From NCBI GenBank assembly GCA_964484255.1, contig CAZAEH010000036.1, positions 1 to 12,041 on the forward strand: DNA of 12,041 nucleotides. The letters are read 5' to 3'. This document shows, one piece after another, positions 7,370 to 12,041 of the stretch. Position 1 is the stretch's first letter. Every line of letters starts with the position of its first letter. The notes beneath the pieces were generated by a model. It was not told the origin of the DNA and did no database searches. It saw only the letters and a program-made list of their open reading frames with translations. This DNA is from UBA6215 sp964484255 (GTDB lineage: Bacteria; Omnitrophota; Gorgyraeia; Pluralincolimonadales; Pluralincolimonadaceae). Both the position numbers and the translations under genes were made by a program.

Positions 7370-8626
7370 ATGCAGAGATCGGCCTATCTAAAATTCTGGA
7401 TAATGCCTGTCGGGGGCAATGATACCAGCCAGATAATAGGCAGGGAGATAGAAGAATTCGAGAAGTTGCATCCGGGTATCAAGGTCGATCTTTCGGTCAT
7501 ACCATGGACACAGGCGTGGAAAGACATTATAACTGCGGCAAAGAGAAGACAGCTTCCTGATATATTCCAGATCGGCAACACCTGGACAAAGACCCTTACA
7601 TCCATAAGCTCACTGGCAGACCTTACCGAGCTGGTTTCTGAAGACAAGTTAAAAGGCAAGTTCCATCCGGTATCCTGGTATACATGCGAGGACGAAACAA
7701 CGGGAAATGTTTTTGCCGTCCCCTGGGGGGCGGAAGCCAGGATGCTCTTCTACCGTAAGGATATATTCAAAAAAGCCAAACTTTCCATAGAAGATGTTTC
7801 GACCTGGGATAAATTCTATAATACCTGCAAAACCATAAACGGCTGTGACGGCGGGAACGGCCCCATAGGGGCCCTGGGTATACCGGATATCAAAGATCAG
7901 GGCCTTGTCCATGATGTGGCCCCATGGGTCTGGTCAGGAGGAGGCGACTACCTTACCAAGGACGGGCTTTATGCGGCTTTCAACAAGCCCGAAGCGGTTA
8001 AGGGCATAAAACTGTATTTTGATCTCATGGACAAGGATTATGCTCCTATAAGGGACAGGAAGGTCCCCGGTTACGCCGTATACGATTTTTTCGTTTCAGG
8101 GAAATACGGAATGTGCATCGCGGGTGCATTTGTTGCCGCCGGTTACCTGCCTGGTTTCTTCGGGACATCATTATCGTACAGGAGCCAGGAGATGATGGAG
8201 AAATTCGGTGTGGCCGCCTTGCCTGCAGGTCCTGGCGGGAGGTTCAGCTTCCTCGGCGGCAGTAACCTTGCAATATCGAACCATTCAATGAATAAGCACG
8301 AAGCCTGGCAATTCATTAAATTCCTTACCTCAAACGATACCCAGATAAGGTTGTATAAGAACATCGGTGCCTTGCCCTCCGGGATAGAACCTTTTGCGTC
8401 GCTATTTTGCCAGGGGACGGAGCAGGAGAAGATTTTAAAACAGACTTATAGCGATTACGGCAGGAGTTACAGGCAGATAGATTTCTGGGGCGGCGTTGAG
8501 TTCATAATATCGGAACTTTTCGGCAGCCTGATCGATTCCGTAAAATCCCGTAAATACGACGAGAAACTGTTATCTACGGAGATAGCCAAGTACGCGGGAC
8601 AGGTGGATTATATACTTTCTTTATAG
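7370..8626 (+). CDS. Family-1 solute-binding protein without signal peptide
   Basis: The 418-residue product has the fold signature of family 1 extracellular solute-binding proteins (MalE-like sugar receptors of ABC importers). The first strand KFWIMPVG is followed by FEKLHPGIKVDLSVIPW (30-46), PDIFQIGNTWT (63-73), NVFAVPWGAEARMLFYRKDIF (113-133), FVSGKYGMCIAGA (241-253) and GGSNLAISNHSMNKHEAWQFIKFL (296-319). It lacks any secretion signal: the fold begins at residue 8, and upstream the frame holds no ATG, GTG or TTG before a stop at 7331-7333. No ABC permease or ATPase gene is present nearby. It has five cysteines (106, 153, 159, 249, 347). The next gene, a diguanylate cyclase, starts 12 bases downstream on the same strand. 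I infer a cytosolic ligand sensor rather than a transport receptor; the ligand is unknown, with sugars the family default. Confidence 0.87.
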   Translation: MQRSAYLKFWIMPVGGNDTSQIIGREIEEFEKLHPGIKVDLSVIPWTQAWKDIITAAKRRQLPDIFQIGNTWTKTLTSISSLADLTELVSEDKLKGKFHPVSWYTCEDETTGNVFAVPWGAEARMLFYRKDIFKKAKLSIEDVSTWDKFYNTCKTINGCDGGNGPIGALGIPDIKDQGLVHDVAPWVWSGGGDYLTKDGLYAAFNKPEAVKGIKLYFDLMDKDYAPIRDRKVPGYAVYDFFVSGKYGMCIAGAFVAAGYLPGFFGTSLSYRSQEMMEKFGVAALPAGPGGRFSFLGGSNLAISNHSMNKHEAWQFIKFLTSNDTQIRLYKNIGALPSGIEPFASLFCQGTEQEKILKQTYSDYGRSYRQIDFWGGVEFIISELFGSLIDSVKSRKYDEKLLSTEIAKYAGQVDYILSL

Positions 8627-8638
8627 GCGGGCTTTAAG

Positions 8639-10162
8639 ATGGATATATCCGGCGGACAGGAAAGGTTCCAAAAACACTTGAGGATACTTCAGGAGGCCGT
8701 AAGGGCTTTTTTCCAGTTTGAGATAGGCCTCGATGAAACGCTCAAGATAGGCCTGAAGGCCCTGCTTGACGACATAGATTTTGACTCTGTATACATATTC
8801 CTCTATGACGAACCCAGTGTATCCCTTGAATGCGTCCAGGCAAGGATGAAAGGTAAGGGTATAATCTCCGGAGAAAGCAGGATAACGATAAAAGAAGAGG
8901 GCGGGGGCATACTTAGCGATGTATTTACCGGCAAGAGCAACTCTGCGGTATGGGACGACGGCTTGCAGGTCTGCCTGCCTCTAAGGACTTTCGATGACAG
9001 GATCGGGGTCGTTATAGCGGATAAACTTATCAGCCGCAATAAGATAACCGACGAAGAGATAGATATGCTTTCGGATTACGTCAGGGAATTCAGCCGCGGA
9101 ATAAGACATATAAAGGTATTCCAGACAAACCTGCGCAAGATCGATATGCTATTGGCATTGTCCAAGATCAGCGAGGCGATGGCCAGCGCCATGGAACTCA
9201 ATCCCGTATTGGAGATCATATTAAAGAGCGCGGTCGAAGTGCTGCGTTTCGACAGGGCAAAGCTTTACCTTATAGACACGGATAACAACCTTTTAAAGGG
9301 AGTTGCGAGCGCAGATATACGTAAAGTTGTCAGGCCTATTGAAATGGAGCAGTATAAGATCGAAAAAGGTGTAAACAGGATAGTCTCAGCCCTATTTGAC
9401 GAGAATACTTCAGCCTCAGGCGTACACGGGACGGATGATCTGTTCCTGTGCATCCCGCTTATGGTAAAAAAAGTGAAGATAGGGGTACTGGTAGTGGATA
9501 ACGTTTTTAGCCAGCAGCCGATAACCGCAGAGGACAAGGAAAATCTCGATATACTCGCTAACCAGGCGGCTATCACTATAGAAAAGGCGAGGCTCTACGA
9601 GGAGGTGAGGGAGCTTTCGATACGGGACAGTTTGACCGGCCTGTTTGTGCATAATTTTTTCCTGACGAGACTTGAAGAGGAGGTCAAGAGATCCGGCCGT
9701 GAAAAGAAAAGCTTCGCGCTGGTAATAATAGATATAGACGGGTTCAAAAGGTATAACGATCTTTACGGGCACCAGGTCGGCGATACCGTCATAACGACCC
9801 TTTCACAGATACTCAAGCAGAACATCAGGACTTTCGATGTCAAAGGAAGGCCGATCGATGCCATAGGCAGGTACGGCGGGGACGAGTTCGTAGTCCTGCT
9901 TACGAATTCCGGCAAAGAGAGCTCTTGCGTAGTAGGTAAGAGGCTTAGGGATGCCGTAAAGGCGCAAAAGCTTGAAGTAGGAGACAAGCCCGTTACATTC
10001 ACGGTGAGTCTGGGCATATCAATATATCCGCAGGACGGTTCAACCCCGCATCAATTGTTCAAAAAGGCAGACGACGCTCTTTATTGGGCCAAGCAGCACG
10101 GTAAGGACCAACTCTGCTTTTCCGAGGACGTCGGGAAGGAAACTTCTAAAGAGATACTCTGA
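8639..10162 (+). CDS. Soluble GAF-GAF-GGDEF diguanylate cyclase
   Basis: Diguanylate cyclases make the second messenger cyclic di-GMP from two GTP. The 507-residue product has no membrane segment. Two GAF-like sensor domains (about 15-160 and 170-320) precede a helical connector and a GGDEF domain (about 328-497). The first GAF is the weaker match. The catalytic domain is intact: DSLTGL at 330-335, metal ligand Asp365 in DIDGFK, NDLYGHQVGD at 373-382, and GGDEF at 413-417. The inhibitory site RPID (Arg404, Asp407) lies exactly five residues before GGDEF, so product feedback is expected. The ATG is 12 bases after the solute-binding gene stop, with only a weak AGGCGG upstream, so the two are probably co-transcribed. 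The 3' end overlaps cinA tail to tail by 17 bases. Which signals the GAF domains read is unknown. Confidence 0.93.
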   Translation: MDISGGQERFQKHLRILQEAVRAFFQFEIGLDETLKIGLKALLDDIDFDSVYIFLYDEPSVSLECVQARMKGKGIISGESRITIKEEGGGILSDVFTGKSNSAVWDDGLQVCLPLRTFDDRIGVVIADKLISRNKITDEEIDMLSDYVREFSRGIRHIKVFQTNLRKIDMLLALSKISEAMASAMELNPVLEIILKSAVEVLRFDRAKLYLIDTDNNLLKGVASADIRKVVRPIEMEQYKIEKGVNRIVSALFDENTSASGVHGTDDLFLCIPLMVKKVKIGVLVVDNVFSQQPITAEDKENLDILANQAAITIEKARLYEEVRELSIRDSLTGLFVHNFFLTRLEEEVKRSGREKKSFALVIIDIDGFKRYNDLYGHQVGDTVITTLSQILKQNIRTFDVKGRPIDAIGRYGGDEFVVLLTNSGKESSCVVGKRLRDAVKAQKLEVGDKPVTFTVSLGISIYPQDGSTPHQLFKKADDALYWAKQHGKDQLCFSEDVGKETSKEIL

Positions 10163-11276
10163 TAAGGTCAAGGGCGGCCTGGGACGCTTTCGATCTTATG
10201 GCGTTTCGGTCACCCCTGAAACGGAATTCCCTGCAGGCGGACCCCCGAGGGCCGGCCAGCGAAATGTAAACAAGGCCGATCGGTTTATCCTTTGTGGACC
10301 CGGACGGTCCGGCTATTCCCGTTACGGATAAACCGAATGAAGCTCCTGTCAATCTCATGACTCCCGCTGCCATCTCCCCGGCTGTTTGCCTGCTGACAGC
10401 CCCGAACTTTTTAATTGTAGAAGATTTTACGCCCAGGACCGAGGTCTTTATCTCGTTGGAATAAGCTATAATCGCCCCCTTGAAATATACGGAACTGCCG
10501 GGGATATCGGTAAACCTCCCTGATATAAGTCCTCCCGTGCAGGATTCTGCCACTGCAACGGTCTTTCGCGCGGCCGTAAGCTTACGCCCGACAACTTCTT
10601 CAAGCGTTTCTTCATCCCTGCCGAATATGTGACCGCCCAAGAGGGATGATATCTTCCTGTCTGCCTTGTCTATCATCCTGCCGGCGAGGCGTTCATTCCG
10701 CGCCTGGGCAGTTATCTTAAGTTCAACGAGAGAAGGCTTGGAATATATGCCTACCGTAAGCGGGGGCGGGTTTTTCAAGAGGGATCTTACCTTAATGTCA
10801 ACTTTTGACTCAGGCAGGCCGACGACCTTAAGTGTCCTTGTCCTTATGACCCCGGAAGTTTTGAATCTCCGCTTAAGGAAAGGCATAACCTTGTTCTCGA
10901 ACATCGGGTTGAGCTCTCTCGGAGGCCCTGGCAGGGCAATGACAATTTTCTGTGCGTCCTCAAACAGGTATCCGGGGGCAGTCCCGACATAATTCTCGAA
11001 GGTTCTGGCGAATCCCTGAGGGAAAAGGCTCGATATTGAAGAGAGAGTTATGTCATCAACGGTGGGACCAAGCCCTCCTGAAGTGATGACTATATCCGAG
11101 CGCAGCAGGCCGAGGGTTACCGCCTCGGCAAGTCTTTTAGGGTTATCCCCTACGGTGGACTGGTAGTATACACAGATACCGCACTCTGCGATTTTTTGAG
11201 ACAGCCATTGCTGGTTGGTATTCAGTATCTGGCCCAGGAGTATTTCGGTGCCTACGCAGATTATCTCAGCCTTCAT
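10146..11276 (-). CDS. cinA: CinA-family protein with PncC amidase domain
   Basis: CinA-family proteins recycle pyridine nucleotides. The C-terminal PncC domain deamidates nicotinamide mononucleotide, and the N-terminal MoaB/COG1058-like domain is associated with ADP-ribose pyrophosphatase activity. The product is 376 residues when started at the ATG at 11276. A TTG six codons further upstream extends the frame, but MKAEIICVGTEILLG is the normal family N-terminus and the TTG lies across the promoter. Visible motifs are SGGLGPTVDDIT (66-77), GTAPGY (98-103), ALPGPPREL (114-122), AVAESCTGGL with the catalytic serine at 245, and TGIAGPSG (319-326). The usual segment of about 30-40 residues between PTxDDxT and GTAPG is mostly missing, which accounts for the short length (about 410 is typical). 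The gene converges on the diguanylate cyclase gene and overlaps it by 17 bases. Confidence 0.93.
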   Translation of the reverse strand: MKAEIICVGTEILLGQILNTNQQWLSQKIAECGICVYYQSTVGDNPKRLAEAVTLGLLRSDIVITSGGLGPTVDDITLSSISSLFPQGFARTFENYVGTAPGYLFEDAQKIVIALPGPPRELNPMFENKVMPFLKRRFKTSGVIRTRTLKVVGLPESKVDIKVRSLLKNPPPLTVGIYSKPSLVELKITAQARNERLAGRMIDKADRKISSLLGGHIFGRDEETLEEVVGRKLTAARKTVAVAESCTGGLISGRFTDIPGSSVYFKGAIIAYSNEIKTSVLGVKSSTIKKFGAVSRQTAGEMAAGVMRLTGASFGLSVTGIAGPSGSTKDKPIGLVYISLAGPRGSACREFRFRGDRNAIRSKASQAALDLIRVSL

Positions 11277-11282
11277 AGTGGA

Positions 11283-11291
11283 ATTATAGCA
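11283..11291 (-). promoter_or_regulatory. Extended -10 promoter of cinA, leaderless
   Basis: On the - strand TGCTATAAT gives a perfect -10 box (11288-11283) with the TGn extension. Only weak -35 candidates lie upstream (for example TTACCA at 19-base spacing). Six bases separate the box from the cinA ATG, so transcription is predicted to begin on the A of the start codon at 11276. Confidence 0.7.
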
Positions 11292-11299
11292 CAAATGGC

Positions 11300-11328
11300 T
11301 TGCCTTATGGTAAGTATTCGGATATCAT
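11300..11328 (+). promoter_or_regulatory. Possible promoter of the discoidin-domain gene
   Basis: TTGCCT (11300-11305) and TATCAT (11323-11328) are separated by 17 bases and would start transcription near 11335, leaving a leader of about 32 bases. The match to consensus is moderate. CATAAT at 11326-11331 is an alternative -10 box. The divergent region 11277-11366 holds nothing else that I can recognise. Confidence 0.4.
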
Positions 11329-11355
11329 AATAACCTATTGGGGGATGTACAACTC

Positions 11356-11361
11356 AGGAGG
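11356..11361 (+). promoter_or_regulatory. Shine-Dalgarno site fixing the start at 11367
   Basis: AGGAGG lies five bases before the ATG at 11367. A nearer ATG at 11363 is in another frame and only one base from the site, too close for initiation. This strong site contrasts with the three leaderless genes nearby. Confidence 0.8.
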
Positions 11362-11366
11362 AATGG

Positions 11367-12041
11367 ATGTATAAGTTCATCGCGCTCTTTGCCGTTCTGG
11401 CCGTGTTTTTGTCCGTCACTCAACCCGCCTTTGCCGATAAGGCATGGAAAGCTTCTGCTTCTACCATTGAAGATAAATTCGAGCCCCAGCTTGCCATAGA
11501 CGGGGACCTTTCTACTCGCTGGTCAAGCCAATTTGCCGATAACCAATGGTGGAAAGTCGATTTTGGCAGTCCTGTAAAGATCAAGAAAATAACGATAATC
11601 TGGGAAGATGCCTATGCCGTTGAATACAGGATATTGTATTCAGCGGATGGTAAGCAGTGGCAGCAGGTATTCGAAAATACACAGGGCAAGGGCGGTTGCG
11701 AAACGTTAACTGTCCGGAACCCGATAGAGCCCCGCTATATAAGAATAGACTTTGTGAAAAGGGCGACAGAATGGGGAAATTCCATAAGGGAGATAAGGTT
11801 CAATGATCCGGACCCGATAAAGGCAAAGGCGACTGCATCTTCGGGGGATTCCGATTACAGCGCGGATAAAGCTATTGACGGGAGCATGCAGACTCGTTGG
11901 TCAAGCAACTTCGATGACAACCAGTGGTGGCAGGCCGAGTTCGATACTTCTCACAGAATATGCGGTGTCATACTGAAGTGGGAAACCGCCTTCTCCGAGA
12001 TATATAATATCGAGGTAAGGGATGCCTCGGGTAAGTGGAAA
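11367..12041 (+). CDS. Secreted protein with tandem F5/8 type C (discoidin-like) domains, 3' end outside window
   Basis: The first 225 codons are visible and the frame stays open to the window edge. Residues 1-23 form a classical signal peptide: MYK, a hydrophobic core, then PAFA before Asp24, a good signal peptidase I site. Two F5/8 type C, carbohydrate-binding-like beta-sandwich domains follow in tandem (about 26-148 and 151 onward). Each has a conserved TRWSS-x-F-x-DNQWW block, starting at Thr50 and Thr176, 126 residues apart. Both also have AIDG before this block and a W-x-x-A-(F/Y) strand after it. Such domains usually bind glycans or cell surfaces and often decorate secreted enzymes or adhesins. 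A catalytic or anchoring domain could follow beyond the edge. The start is fixed by a strong ribosome binding site. The gene diverges from cinA and shows no functional link to it. Confidence 0.88.
   Translation, partial: MYKFIALFAVLAVFLSVTQPAFADKAWKASASTIEDKFEPQLAIDGDLSTRWSSQFADNQWWKVDFGSPVKIKKITIIWEDAYAVEYRILYSADGKQWQQVFENTQGKGGCETLTVRNPIEPRYIRIDFVKRATEWGNSIREIRFNDPDPIKAKATASSGDSDYSADKAIDGSMQTRWSSNFDDNQWWQAEFDTSHRICGVILKWETAFSEIYNIEVRDASGKWK

Noticed and set aside
7370..8626. The solute-binding gene as a truncated pseudogene lacking its signal peptide
   Set aside because: The fold is complete from its first strand to its C-terminus, the frame is uninterrupted, and a consensus promoter sits exactly at the start codon, which fits an intact gene that begins there.
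10666..10992. Open frame of 108 codons on the + strand within cinA
   Set aside because: Antisense to well-conserved CinA motifs with no family features or ribosome binding site; a shadow frame.
11277..11294. Six-codon N-terminal extension of cinA from a TTG at 11294
   Set aside because: The extension covers the -10 box, and the family N-terminus starts at the ATG at 11276.

Overview
The window is a compact, almost fully coding bacterial chromosome segment of moderate GC. ATA (Ile) and AGG (Arg) codons are strikingly common, and genes are tightly packed. The core order (pnp, ftsK, rodZ-like, rimO, pgsA, pgpA, then thpR and cinA nearby) matches the conserved bacterial neighbourhood often written ftsK-rimO-pgsA-cinA-thpR-recA. 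The codon style and gene content suggest an uncultured Gram-negative-type lineage such as Candidatus Omnitrophota. That placement is an inference from style; no marker gene in the window settles it.

Region 1 (2-6762, + strand) reads as one long operon. It holds the 3' end of polynucleotide phosphorylase, an FtsK DNA translocase, a RodZ-like HTH membrane protein, the RimO ribosomal protein S12 methylthiotransferase, an unrecognised single-pass membrane protein, PgsA and PgpA. Adjacent genes overlap or lie within 13 bases of each other. The theme is RNA turnover, chromosome segregation and division, cell shape, ribosome modification and phosphatidylglycerol synthesis. PgsA and PgpA catalyse consecutive steps.

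Region 2 (6731-11276) holds thpR and cinA on the - strand, separated by a + strand pair. The first gene of the pair is a family-1 solute-binding protein that cannot have a signal peptide. The second is a soluble GAF-GAF-GGDEF diguanylate cyclase. Both outer junctions are tail-to-tail gene overlaps. Relative to the usual pgsA-cinA-thpR order, thpR and cinA look inverted as a block with the sensor pair between them.

The 57-base gap between thpR and the solute-binding gene is a nearly symmetrical bidirectional promoter. Its two -10 boxes lie in a perfect 9-base inverted repeat, and each predicted transcription start falls within a base of its start codon. cinA has a third promoter of this leaderless kind.

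Region 3 (11277-12041) starts with a divergent intergenic region. It leads into a secreted protein with two F5/8 type C (discoidin-like) domains that runs off the end of the window. No rRNA, tRNA, CRISPR, insertion sequence or convincing intrinsic terminator was seen.

The most interesting candidate for an undescribed system is the two-gene module at 7370-10162: an apparently cytosolic sugar-binding-protein fold paired with a diguanylate cyclase that keeps all its catalytic and inhibitory motifs.
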